A DNA stretch of 64,000 nucleotides, from contig OZ252020.1 in assembly GCA_965247505.1 (NCBI GenBank), forward strand, positions 3,968,001 through 4,032,000, in the 5' to 3' direction. Of this stretch, positions 34,165 through 43,336 are shown one piece after another. Made by a program: the position numbers and the translations under genes. The DNA comes from CAIYRG01 sp965247505. GTDB taxonomy: Bacteria; Pseudomonadota; Alphaproteobacteria; Micropepsales; Micropepsaceae. The notes below the pieces were generated by a model. The model ran no database searches and was not told the origin of the DNA. It worked only from the letters and a program-made list of their open reading frames with translations. How positions within the stretch are numbered: position 1 is the first letter of the stretch; the number at the start of each line of letters is the position of its first letter.

Positions 34165-36426
34165 TTAGCCGGTTGACGCGCTCCGCGTTGCGAGCGTCTG
34201 GATTACGCGTTCCGGAGTCATCGGATATTGGCGCATCCTGACGCCCGTCGCGTCAAAGAACGCATTAGCAATCGCGGCAATAGTTGCGCCCATCACTTCC
34301 TCACCCGCGCCGGTCGAGGGCTCCTCCATCCGCTGCACGACAATGGGCGTGACTTCCGGGCATTCCGCGAAGCGTAGGATTGGATAGGAGTCCCAATCGA
34401 GGCTGGTTACGTTTTTCTCATCGAACTGGATTTCTTCTTTCAGAGCACGGCTGGTCGCCTGAACCATTTGTCCTATGATCTGGCTCTCGACCGATCCGGG
34501 GTTCACCGCAAGCCCGCAATCGAGCGCCCCCCAGAGCCGGGTGACGCGAACATCCCCGGTGCGCCGATTGACCTCGATCTCCGCAACAGCTGCGCTATAG
34601 GAGACGTGATGGGTGCCAAGGCCGATTCCCCGTCCACTTACGACCTCTTCGTCCTGAAGCGCGGACGCTGCGGCGCGCGCGGTCCAGCCTGCAGCATCAG
34701 CCGCGGCATTGAGCACATCCATCCAGCGCGGACCGGCAATGTTCTTGTGCCGAAATTCGAGCGGGTCCAAGCCAATCATAAAGGCAAGTTCGTCGATGGT
34801 CTGTTCCGATGCAAAGCCGTAATTGAGATCAAGCGGTGAGCGAAGGGCTGCTCCGCGCAGCAACCCCACCATCGGCACGGCATGGCTAATGACGCGTCGG
34901 CTCGGCAGGCGGTACATCGAGCCCGTGCTGATCGGATTCACAGTGATCGAGTTGCTGCCACCGGTACGCTCAGGCGTGATTTCGTCCAATACGATGTCGT
35001 GCACACTCGCGCGGGTGGTCCAGCCATGCTGCCAGCCATGATACTCATAGGCGACGAGTGCTCCGTCCGCATCGACGCCCGCGCGGACATCGGCCACATG
35101 GGCGGGGCCGTACTGGTCCCAGCCATGCTCGTCCCAGCGCATGAATTGCACGCGAACAGGACTGCCAATTTCCACCGACATGATCGCGGCGGCCAGCGCC
35201 GCATCATTGTAGCAGCTGCGCCCAAAAGTGCCTGCGCTTTCAAAATACTGCACGCGCACCTTATCGGACGCTACGCCCAAGACCGTGGCAATCTCGTCGC
35301 GCGTTTCATAGACTCTTTGGGTCGCGCATTGAACGATCACCTGATCGCCGCTCGCATCGGCAAGCGCGCAATTGGGCGCAAAAGGCAGATGCCCCTGATA
35401 GGCACCACGATAGCTCGCCTCTGCAATGTGAGCTGCCTGTTGTAAGCCTAATTTCGTGTCGCCGACATCGACGACAATAGTGTCGGTGGTGTCGGCTGCG
35501 CGCATCGCACCGTAAAGATCGTCGCTGGGGAGCTGCGGGGTGTCCTGCCATACGACTTCCAGCTGATCTGCCGCTCTGACCGCATCCCATTCGCTCTCTG
35601 CGACTACGCCGATGAAATCGCCCTTTCGCACCAGCCTGGCTCCGGGGATGTCTGCGATCGAGTTTTCGTCGACGCTTAAGGGTTTCGCACCGGCACCGAA
35701 TGCGCGCTGCCCGCGCGGCAATATGATTCGGCCATGCAGCATGCCCGGCAAGCGCAAATTTTGTACGCGCACATGTTTAGCACTGACCTTGTCCGGGATA
35801 TCGATGCGCGGTACCGATTGGCCAACCAAATTGTAACGGCTGACGGGTTTTAGCGGCGCAATGCCGGATCGTTTGATATTAAATTCTCTATCGCCGATCA
35901 GCTCGCCATAGCTCACCGAAGGCGTGGGCTGTCCTTGAACGGAAACAATGCCTCGGTTTACGACGAGGCTTCCAGATTGAACGCGCAACCGCTCAGATGC
36001 CAGCCGAAGCAAGGCCTGACGCGCTTCAGCGGCTGCGGCGCGCAGCGGCGGTCCGCCGCGATGGATCGACGAGCTTGAGCTGGTCGCCCCCTGATCCGGC
36101 GTCACATTGGTGTCGAGCGCGACGCTGATGAGCTGGTCAAAATCGAGATCGAGCTCTTCGCCGGCAATTTGCAATAGGGAAGTTGTGTTGCCTTGGCCTA
36201 ATTCGCATTTTCCAAAATAGATTGTGGCGGTGTTGTCGGCATGAATCGCGATCCAGGAATCCACCTCTTGCGGATCGGGTGGACCAGCGATATCGCCGCG
36301 CGCGCCTTGGGTCCTTGCGCCCTGGGCCCTTGCGCGCGTCGCCGGAGCCAAAGAAAAGCCGACAATCAATGCACCGCCCGATTTGAGCAGACCGCGGCGC
36401 GATAAGGTGCAGTCGGTGTCCGTCAT
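34165..36426 (-). CDS. Molybdenum hydroxylase large subunit (IorB-like), Tat-exported
   Basis: 753 residues. A twin-arginine signal (SRRGLLKSGGALIVGFSLA, 9-27) sends it to the periplasm. The body is a xanthine dehydrogenase-family molybdopterin subunit of the single-chain type seen in isoquinoline 1-oxidoreductase and aldehyde dehydrogenases. Landmarks are KCELGQGNTTSLLQIAGEEL, the Mo-site region GTFGRSCYNDAALAAAI, and the active-site Glu in GAGEEVMGATIAAIANAFF. Its start overlaps the stop of the Fe-S subunit gene by four bases. Substrate probably an aldehyde or N-heterocycle; unknown. Confidence 0.88.
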   Translation of the reverse strand: MTDTDCTLSRRGLLKSGGALIVGFSLAPATRARAQGARTQGARGDIAGPPDPQEVDSWIAIHADNTATIYFGKCELGQGNTTSLLQIAGEELDLDFDQLISVALDTNVTPDQGATSSSSSIHRGGPPLRAAAAEARQALLRLASERLRVQSGSLVVNRGIVSVQGQPTPSVSYGELIGDREFNIKRSGIAPLKPVSRYNLVGQSVPRIDIPDKVSAKHVRVQNLRLPGMLHGRIILPRGQRAFGAGAKPLSVDENSIADIPGARLVRKGDFIGVVAESEWDAVRAADQLEVVWQDTPQLPSDDLYGAMRAADTTDTIVVDVGDTKLGLQQAAHIAEASYRGAYQGHLPFAPNCALADASGDQVIVQCATQRVYETRDEIATVLGVASDKVRVQYFESAGTFGRSCYNDAALAAAIMSVEIGSPVRVQFMRWDEHGWDQYGPAHVADVRAGVDADGALVAYEYHGWQHGWTTRASVHDIVLDEITPERTGGSNSITVNPISTGSMYRLPSRRVISHAVPMVGLLRGAALRSPLDLNYGFASEQTIDELAFMIGLDPLEFRHKNIAGPRWMDVLNAAADAAGWTARAAASALQDEEVVSGRGIGLGTHHVSYSAAVAEIEVNRRTGDVRVTRLWGALDCGLAVNPGSVESQIIGQMVQATSRALKEEIQFDEKNVTSLDWDSYPILRFAECPEVTPIVVQRMEEPSTGAGEEVMGATIAAIANAFFDATGVRMRQYPMTPERVIQTLATRSASTG

Positions 36427-36932
36427 TGTTCCGGCTCCGACATCTTGGCGGAGGCCAGTTGGATGGCTTTCAAAATACTGGGGTAGGTACCGCAGCGGCA
36501 GAGATGACCATTCATCGCAGTACGGATTTCAGCTTCGCTTGGCTCGGGATTGTTCGATAATAATTCGGCACCCTTCACCGTCATTCCGTTGTAACAAGCG
36601 CCGCACTGCACCGCCTGAACATCGATGAAGGCCTGTTGCAAGGGGTGTAAGGACTCACTGTCTGCAAGTCCTTTCTGATTTGCGTACCAATGGGGAAGCC
36701 CCTCGAGAGTCGTCACCGACTTGCCCACGATTTGAGAGACCGGCGTCACGCAGGATCGGATTTCGACCCCGTCGACCAGGACCGAGCAAGAGCCGCACTG
36801 CGCCAAGCCGCAGCCAAATCTTGGCCCGCTCAATTCAAGCTCGTTCATCAGGACATAAAGCAGCGGCGTATCGGAACTGGCGGTGATTTGCCGGTCCTCT
36901 TCGTTTACGCGAATGTTTAGATCTTGCGCCAA
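36423..36932 (-). CDS. Molybdenum hydroxylase (2Fe-2S) small subunit (IorA-like)
   Basis: 169 residues and two [2Fe-2S] clusters. The plant-type cluster uses Cys41, Cys46, Cys49 (CGLAQCGSC) and Cys61. The C-terminal helical cluster uses Cys110 and Cys113 (QCGACYNG) plus Cys145 and Cys147 (LCRCGTYP). It passes electrons from the Mo subunit. There is no signal peptide, so it is likely co-exported with the Tat-tagged large subunit. First gene of the two-gene operon. No separate FAD subunit is present, as in the IorAB type. Confidence 0.92.
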   Translation of the reverse strand: MAQDLNIRVNEEDRQITASSDTPLLYVLMNELELSGPRFGCGLAQCGSCSVLVDGVEIRSCVTPVSQIVGKSVTTLEGLPHWYANQKGLADSESLHPLQQAFIDVQAVQCGACYNGMTVKGAELLSNNPEPSEAEIRTAMNGHLCRCGTYPSILKAIQLASAKMSEPEQ

Positions 36933-37996
36933 TTCAGCCTCCTCACATCGGGCAGGTCCGAAAGCCTTGCAATGTTTCGTAGTCGCCTAACTTAAAGCAT
37001 GGCTTTTCCGGGTGGAAGGCTCGGAGTTAGCTATTCTGCGGTCTTCTGCCCTCTGGTCACAATTGCACAAGAGCAGATTAGTGATAGCCTCGCGCTGTTC
37101 GGCGGCAAGTGGCGGTAGCAATTGGCGGCAGGGCCAATATGGTGCTTGCCCATGGAGTGCAGGATATGTGGATACACAAATTCATTCGTTGCAGCTTAGC
37201 GCTCCTGGCTCTTTGTGTGGCGAGCATCCCTGCTCAAGCGCAACGCGATGAAGCCACAGCTATTTTAGAAGAATCCGGCCAGGCCATGGGTGGTTTGCAG
37301 GCGCTGCGCGGACTGACTACCGAAGTGCTAGAAGGCTCGGGGCAGCAATTTGAACCCGAGCAGGGTTTAAGGTCTGGCGGCGCGGCCCGGCATGTGGCCG
37401 ATTTTCGCTATACGCTGACACGGCAAAGCGACGAGCCACGCCTACGCTTGGAATGGAACGCGAGGATGTTTTATCCAAGACAAGGTGCCGTTCAATTTAT
37501 TGAAATCATCGATGGCGAATATGGGCTTTTGCAGGAAACCACCGAAGAAGGCGGGGCCTCGTCTACGACGCGTATGCATCCCGGGCGGCAGGCAAGCCGC
37601 TTACGCGAAGAAATGCGAGCGCCCAGCAAGATTTTGCTTACCGCGCTTCAGAGCGCGAGCCTAACGCGACTCCCCGATTCCGATTTGGAGGGGATTGCCC
37701 AACACGTAGTGTCGTTTGAGATCGAAGGCGAGCAGTTTCGGGTCTATATTAATGCGGGCACGAAGCTTCCAACCCAGGTCGACATCCTCGAACACGATAC
37801 GATCTATGGCGATAGCCATTACTCCCTTCTTTACGCGGATTGGCGGCCGGTGGATGGCATCATGATGCCGTTCGACCTGCGATATGAAATCAACGGCATA
37901 TTGCTTCAGAGCGAGCGGCTGGAGTCCGTGCGCCACAATGTCGAACTGGCACCAGATACATTCTTGGTGCCCGATTCCATACGCCTTCAAGAAATC

Positions 37997-39446
37997 GGGG
38001 ATGTCCCGGTCGATGTTGAAAAGTTGAGGTAGGTGTCGCTCTCCTGGAGCCGTTAGGCTCCGGGTGCTGCAAACCCAAAAGGGAGAACGACACCATGGGA
38101 AATAATATCCGTAGTTCCAGCCGCCCGAAAGCCCTTGCCCCCTTGATCCCTATGCCGCCGCTGGCGGACGCGATGGACGCGGTCCATCTCAGCGTGGATC
38201 GGTTTTGTCTTCTGGCCGGGGTCGAGGCCTTGGCCGAGATGATGGAGGAGGACGCCACGACCGTGTGCGGGGCCCGACATCGCCGCCATGGGGACCGTCG
38301 AGGTTATCGCTGGGGCAGGACACATAGCGAGATCGGCTACCACGGCGGCAAAGTGAAGGTGGCCCGGCCACGGGTTCGTGACCGGGCGGGCAAAGAGGTG
38401 AGCTTGGAGAGTTGGCAGGCGCTACGCGATGGCAACCTGCTGCTCGAGTGGGCGCTCAACCTGATGGTGCTGAACGTGTCGACCCGCAAGTACCACCGCG
38501 CGGTCCGTCTGCCCGAGGGTGACCTGGCGAAAGCGCGTGGCGACGGCACCTCGAAGTCGGCCGTTTCCCGGCGCTTTGTGGCGCTGTCACGCAAGAAGAT
38601 GAAGGCCTGGCTCGCCTCGGATCTCTCGGAACTCAACCTGCTAGTCATCCAGATCGACGGTCTGCATGTCGGCGACCATGTCCTGATGGCGGCGATCGGC
38701 GTCGATGGCAACGGCGACAAGCATGTCCTGGCCGTGGTCGAGGGGGCGACGGAGAACACGGTCGTCGTCCAGGCCTTGATCGACAATCTCCTCGCCAGGG
38801 GGCTCGATCCGACACTGCCGCGGCTGTTCATCGTCGATGGCGCGAAGGCACTCAGCAAAGCGATCCGAAACACCTTCGGTGTGGCCGCCGCCATCCAGCG
38901 CTGCCAGGTCCACAAGGGCCGTAACATCATCGAGCGCCTGCCCCAACATTTGCACGCGAGCGTCAAGAAGGCGCTCCGTCAGGCCTGGGACCAGGACGAC
39001 GCAAACAAGGCCGAGCGGCTCTTGCGCAACCTGGTCCGGCGTCTGGAGCATGAGGAACCGGGCGTCTCGGGCAGCATCCTGGAGGGGCTGGAGGAGATCC
39101 TCACCGTCATCCGCCTCGGCCTACCGCACGCACTCCGGCGCTCGCTCGCCTGCACCAACATCGTCGAGAACGCGCTCGGCACGGTGCGCCAGGTCACCCG
39201 CAACGTCAAACGCTGGAGACACGCCGAGATGGCGCTCAGATGGACCGCCGCCGGCCTGCTGGAGGCCCAGAAAACCTTCCGTCGCCTCAAGGCCTATCGC
39301 CAGCTGCCCATCCTCCGAAATGCTCTCCAGGAACACTTGAGAAAGGCTCAGGCCGACAGTGCCGTTGAAACCATCATGAAGGCAGCATAGCATCATCAAC
39401 CAGCGACGCCTGCCCCACGAATTTCAACAGAGATAGGGACATCGCC
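37997..39446 (+). mobile_element. IS256-family element copy B (1450 bp)
   Basis: Left end GGGGATGTCCC, right end GGGACATCGCC, with subterminal TGTTGAAA in both. The 8-bp target duplication AAGAAATC is on both sides (37989-37996 and 39447-39454). Inserted inside the MBL-fold gene. Confidence 0.96.
38095..39390 (+). CDS. IS256-family transposase (copy B)
   Basis: 431 residues, intact. The mutator-type DDE core shows Asp in VIQIDGLHVGDH, Asp in FIVDGAKALSKAI and the conserved QRCQVHKGRNI segment. The C-terminal TNIVENALGTVRQVTRNVKRW is typical. It differs from copy C by only a few residues (for example Asn instead of Asp just before LLVIQIDG), so the copies are recent. Confidence 0.96.
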   Translation: MGNNIRSSSRPKALAPLIPMPPLADAMDAVHLSVDRFCLLAGVEALAEMMEEDATTVCGARHRRHGDRRGYRWGRTHSEIGYHGGKVKVARPRVRDRAGKEVSLESWQALRDGNLLLEWALNLMVLNVSTRKYHRAVRLPEGDLAKARGDGTSKSAVSRRFVALSRKKMKAWLASDLSELNLLVIQIDGLHVGDHVLMAAIGVDGNGDKHVLAVVEGATENTVVVQALIDNLLARGLDPTLPRLFIVDGAKALSKAIRNTFGVAAAIQRCQVHKGRNIIERLPQHLHASVKKALRQAWDQDDANKAERLLRNLVRRLEHEEPGVSGSILEGLEEILTVIRLGLPHALRRSLACTNIVENALGTVRQVTRNVKRWRHAEMALRWTAAGLLEAQKTFRRLKAYRQLPILRNALQEHLRKAQADSAVETIMKAA

Positions 39447-40210
39447 AAGAAATCGAAGGAGAGCCAATCGCTTCGCAATGGATCCTGCGCCGCTTGGCGA
39501 TGAATGTCAGCTATTTGGATTTTGGCCGAGACATCTTACCGGCGTTTGTGCCGCTCGCGGACGGTGTTACCTAAATCAAGGGAACTTCACATAACAGCGT
39601 GCTCATCGAGTTTCTGGATCATCTTGTGGTTGTTGAGGCGCCGCTCTACGAGGAGCGTTCGGAAAACGTGATTGCGGCGATCGAACAGCGCTTTCCAACA
39701 AAGCCGATCCGCTATGTGATTCCGACCCATTTCCACAACGACCACTCGGGAGGTATCAGAACATATATGGCGGCCGGGGTATCGGTTATCGCGCCCGCCA
39801 TTGCTGCGCCATATTATGAGCGCATCGCCGCAGCACCACACACCATCCGCTCGGATCGTTCGGATGCAAGCGGGAATACAGCATTTGTCGAAGCGATCAC
39901 GGCGCCGAGAATCTTAGCCGACGAAAGCAGGCAGGTTGAAATCTATCCCCATGCCACCTCGCATGCGGACGATTACCAGATCATTTACCTTCCCCAAGAA
40001 AAGCTTGTGATTGAAGCGGATCATGTCAGCCCGCGTCTGGGGGGCAGCGTACGGCCAGGTGAGCTACCGCGTTAGCTCCTCGAAGCGATCGAGGAATTGC
40101 AGCTGGATGTGCAAACGATCGTCGGCACTCATGGCGATGTCGCAAGTATTAATGAGCTACGTGACGCCGTGCGGGGCCAGGCTCCCTAAAAACGCTCTGC
40201 CGTTTCATAC

Positions 40211-41500
40211 TCAGACAGATGAGTGCGACGTACCCGGGCGGGCGATCAGATCCTCCGCAGCGCCTTCTTTAAAGGGCACGTCTTCGGGGAGCACGACCGC
40301 AACCGCTCTTACGCGTTGGTGTTCGGGGGCGACCCCCGGCGGCGGGGTGCCGTTCTCCTGAAGTTCCTGCGCGGCGCGCATCAAACGCCGCCGCGCCATG
40401 ACGACAGCACGATCGGTGCTCACAAGTGTCTCTTGGCTGCGATCGACAATCGGTCCCATGAGTTCCTGCACCGAAGAATCCTGCATCGCGAAGCCGGCGA
40501 TGCCGCTGTAATAGGTCCCGGCCTTTTGCGCCTTGCGGTCCATGAGAAAATCATTGTCCAGATTCGCGCGAGCCCGCAAGCTGGTGTCGGATTCATAAAT
40601 CACGTGACGCCCGGAGCCACTCATCATGGCATTGCGTTCTTCATCGCTCATCGGGTGATTTGCGTGATAGTCCCAATTCCACACCCAGCAGCTTTCATCG
40701 TTACGTGGAACCCAGAAATGGCCACCTGCCGGATAAACCGAACGGGGAGCGATCATCGAAGTCGCCGGCATTATCCATTGCGTGATGCGCCAATAATATT
40801 TGTTGTCTTCCGCCTGGCGTCGTGCGCCGATGAGGAGCCCTCCATCACTCTCGCTCACCTCAAATTTTGGCTTGGTATCGCCGAGATTATATTCATTGCC
40901 CTTCGCGCCGCGAAAAAGGGGATCGATCTCAAGCTCGCCGCGATGCAGCCAAGTCGTATGGCTTGAATCGATTCCGCCTTCCAGCCCCTGCAGCCAATTG
41001 CACTCCTGCAATCGCCTTGACGTGTAGCTGTGTGAAGTCGGAACGGTACAAAACTCCCACTCCGGTTGTGGCGGCTGAAACTCGGGCGGGCCCAAATAAG
41101 TCCACAACACATCACCCCGTTTTACCAGTGGGTATGATCTAAGCTTCACCTTCTGACAAAGCTTGCCCTCCTTCGGCTCGGAAGGAATTTCGACGCATTG
41201 TCCCGTCCAGTCATATTTCCAACCATGATAGGGGCAGCGCAAGCCGTCTTCCTCATTGCGGCCTAGCCATAATGAGGTGCGTCTATGGGCGCAGAATTCG
41301 TCGACCAAGGAATAGCGGCCCTGGCTGTCGCGCCAGGCCAAGAGCTTTTCGGAAAGAAGTTCAATTCGTACAGGTGGGCAGTCGCTTCCGGGCAGCTCGC
41401 TGGCCAGCAAAGCCGGAACCCAATAGCTGCGGAACAGGCGCCCCATGGGTGTTCCCGGGCCCGTCTGCGTAACGAATTCATTCTGTTCTTTCGTCAGCAT
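40211..41500 (-). CDS. Rieske-type aromatic ring-hydroxylating oxygenase, phthalate dioxygenase-like
   Basis: 429 residues. The Rieske [2Fe-2S] ligands are Cys70, His72, Cys89 and His92 (CAHR...CPYHGW). The mononuclear iron site is in LEGGIDSSHTTWLH, with Asp178, His181 and His186, as in phthalate 4,5-dioxygenase and related single-component-type oxygenases. No reductase gene is adjacent. It is cytoplasmic by sequence (no signal). Next on the same strand is the amidohydrolase gene. Substrate unknown; aromatic or N-heterocyclic acids are typical. Confidence 0.92.
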   Translation of the reverse strand: MLTKEQNEFVTQTGPGTPMGRLFRSYWVPALLASELPGSDCPPVRIELLSEKLLAWRDSQGRYSLVDEFCAHRRTSLWLGRNEEDGLRCPYHGWKYDWTGQCVEIPSEPKEGKLCQKVKLRSYPLVKRGDVLWTYLGPPEFQPPQPEWEFCTVPTSHSYTSRRLQECNWLQGLEGGIDSSHTTWLHRGELEIDPLFRGAKGNEYNLGDTKPKFEVSESDGGLLIGARRQAEDNKYYWRITQWIMPATSMIAPRSVYPAGGHFWVPRNDESCWVWNWDYHANHPMSDEERNAMMSGSGRHVIYESDTSLRARANLDNDFLMDRKAQKAGTYYSGIAGFAMQDSSVQELMGPIVDRSQETLVSTDRAVVMARRRLMRAAQELQENGTPPPGVAPEHQRVRAVAVVLPEDVPFKEGAAEDLIARPGTSHSSV

Positions 41501-41654
41501 ATAGCGACTTCTCGCAATTCAGTCTTTGCAAAGATGGTTTGCATGCTGCGTTGCACTCCGCTCGCATCCTCTTTGCCATAAATCTAAACATGGCGTCGGT
41601 GAAGAACAACGGGAAAAAGTGACGCGTTCGATCGCTGCCGGATTGTCCGTTTTC

Positions 41655-43100
41655 CTAGCCAAGCGAATCGCGCTCGAAGCCTGCTCTTTGGACAACAACA
41701 TTGCGCGCTTCTTCGGCCTGCCTCAACACGCTCGGGATATCCACGCCGGTCAAAGCGCCACGCCATTTTTTTGCTCTGCCGGCGATAAACACCGTGTCGA
41801 CATGGCCTGGGTTCATCATATTGACCACGCTGCCGGGCGCATTGTTCAACGGCCAAATATCTATCTGGTCGGCTTTGAGCAATACGATGTCGGCATCCTT
41901 GCCCGGAGTCAGGGTGCCGCATCTCTGCTCGAGACCCGCGCAGCGCGCGCCGTCAATCGTTGCGAATTCGAGTACTTGGCGGCAGGTAAGAAGCGGTGGC
42001 GGATTCGGCTCACCATTGCGAGTGCGCTGGAGCACCAGAAGGCGCTGCAGGGTAAGCGCCGCCCGCATCTGCGTGAAGGAATCTTGCGCCATAGTCACTT
42101 CTACGTCCGAGCTAAAGCTCGGGCGCATACCATGCTCGAGCGCATCCTGGATTGCCGGCATGCCGTGCCCCATCGTCATCTCGATTGGAATGGAGAGCGA
42201 CACATGGCCGCCGGTTTCCCGGATAAGCTGCCACGCCTCGTCGGAGAGATGCGTGCAGTGAATATATTCGTCGCCCGGCATAAGCAGTCTGGCGCGGCCA
42301 AGCGCCATCAAATTCGGCTCGTTACCATCGTTGATGCCGTGGCAGACCGTATGCACGCCGGCCTCACGCGCGAATCCGAAGATTTCGGCATCAAGCCTGG
42401 CGGCGAGTGCGAGCGTTAGAAGCTGGTTATCCGAATTGAAATAAGTCTCGCGCAGACGGTAAAGATCGTGCGGGTATTGCGTGTTAGCCCCGGCGCCGCG
42501 CGAATAGGCGTAGACAACACGCAGACCCGATTCCTGAAGGGCGGCAATGCCGGCGTCGCTATGCTCGGGCGAGTGATTAACTTGCGAGGTATCGACGGCT
42601 GTCGTGGTGCCGTTGTTGATCATGCTCAGCGCAGAAACGAGAACGCCGGCGTGAACGTCTGATGGATTGTAAACGGAGGTAAGCCTGTCGCTCACTATTT
42701 GGCTGTAGTCGGGGTTGAGAAGCCCATTGGTTAGAATGTTCCTCAAAATGCCCTGATAGAAATGGTGATGGGTGTCGATGAAACCCGGGACCACGATCCG
42801 GTTGCTTGCATCTACGACCGCAACCGCCTCGTCAGAAACTGGGATCTCCGGCTGGACGGCGACGATTTTGCTGTCTTCGATAAGCACATCGGCTTGAGCA
42901 AAATCACCAATCTCATTGTCGAGTGTCAGCACCACGCCGCCCTTAAGAAGGATGCGACGTGCTGCGTCGACCTGAAAAAAATCAAAATCCACGTCTGCCG
43001 CGCTTTGCGCTCTGGCTGCTGAGGTCAGGAACGCAGGCGCACCAACCGCGATGCCTGCACTCGATTTTAGAAACGCGCGGCGCGATGGGCGAGTGGACAT
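41655..43100 (-). CDS. Tat-exported amidohydrolase
   Basis: 481 residues. A Tat signal (RPSRRAFLKSSAGIAVGAPA) is at the N-terminus. The amidohydrolase metal motif is FIDTHHHF (His111, His113), with further ligands in HTVCHGIND and YIHCTHLSDE and the catalytic Asp in FSSDVEVTM. The C-terminal segment LTPGKDADIVLLKAD is a family hallmark. The pattern is close to chlorohydrolase/cytosine deaminase-type enzymes, with export unusual for them. A longer in-frame start at 43193 would mask the Tat motif, so 43100 is preferred. Confidence 0.87.
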   Translation of the reverse strand: MSTRPSRRAFLKSSAGIAVGAPAFLTSAARAQSAADVDFDFFQVDAARRILLKGGVVLTLDNEIGDFAQADVLIEDSKIVAVQPEIPVSDEAVAVVDASNRIVVPGFIDTHHHFYQGILRNILTNGLLNPDYSQIVSDRLTSVYNPSDVHAGVLVSALSMINNGTTTAVDTSQVNHSPEHSDAGIAALQESGLRVVYAYSRGAGANTQYPHDLYRLRETYFNSDNQLLTLALAARLDAEIFGFAREAGVHTVCHGINDGNEPNLMALGRARLLMPGDEYIHCTHLSDEAWQLIRETGGHVSLSIPIEMTMGHGMPAIQDALEHGMRPSFSSDVEVTMAQDSFTQMRAALTLQRLLVLQRTRNGEPNPPPLLTCRQVLEFATIDGARCAGLEQRCGTLTPGKDADIVLLKADQIDIWPLNNAPGSVVNMMNPGHVDTVFIAGRAKKWRGALTGVDIPSVLRQAEEARNVVVQRAGFERDSLG

Positions 43101-43336
43101 GAGCTTGCTTTCTCTGCAGATCGCGGGTGAAAAGCAATGACTTGGCGGCCAGCCACTTAAGTTTATGCGAATAGGGACAAACGGAGAAGCCAAAGAGAAT
43201 CCTAGCGTTTGGCAAACTTATCTGCCAGACGGATGTCAACAATCGGCGCTAATGCGAATTCAATATCCGTCTCCGTGGACCGCACGCTTGAGAGTGCAGC
43301 CCAGGAGCCGGAGTTTAGAAGCCAATAAAGCGATAT

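Larger units (their letters stand above)
37166..40189 (+). pseudogene. Secreted metallo-beta-lactamase-fold hydrolase, broken by IS256 and two stop codons
   Basis: The 5' part (37166-37996) has a signal peptide (cleavage near AQA-QRD) and a beta-rich N-terminal domain. Removing IS256 copy B with one 8-bp duplicate restores the frame: RLQEI continues as EGEPIASQW. Downstream are the MBL metal motif HFHNDHSGG (39728-39754) and a late GTHGDVAS. Two further lesions lie in the same frame: TAA at about 39572-39574, where homologues have an aromatic residue before KGTSHNSV, and TAG at 40073-40075. The reading frame then runs to TAA at 40187-40189. The order of events is unknown, but the gene is clearly non-functional. 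Confidence 0.88.

Noticed and set aside
41526..42419. 297-codon plus-strand reading frame opposite the amidohydrolase
   Set aside because: No ribosome site or domain; the minus-strand enzyme has a full metal site and Tat signal.
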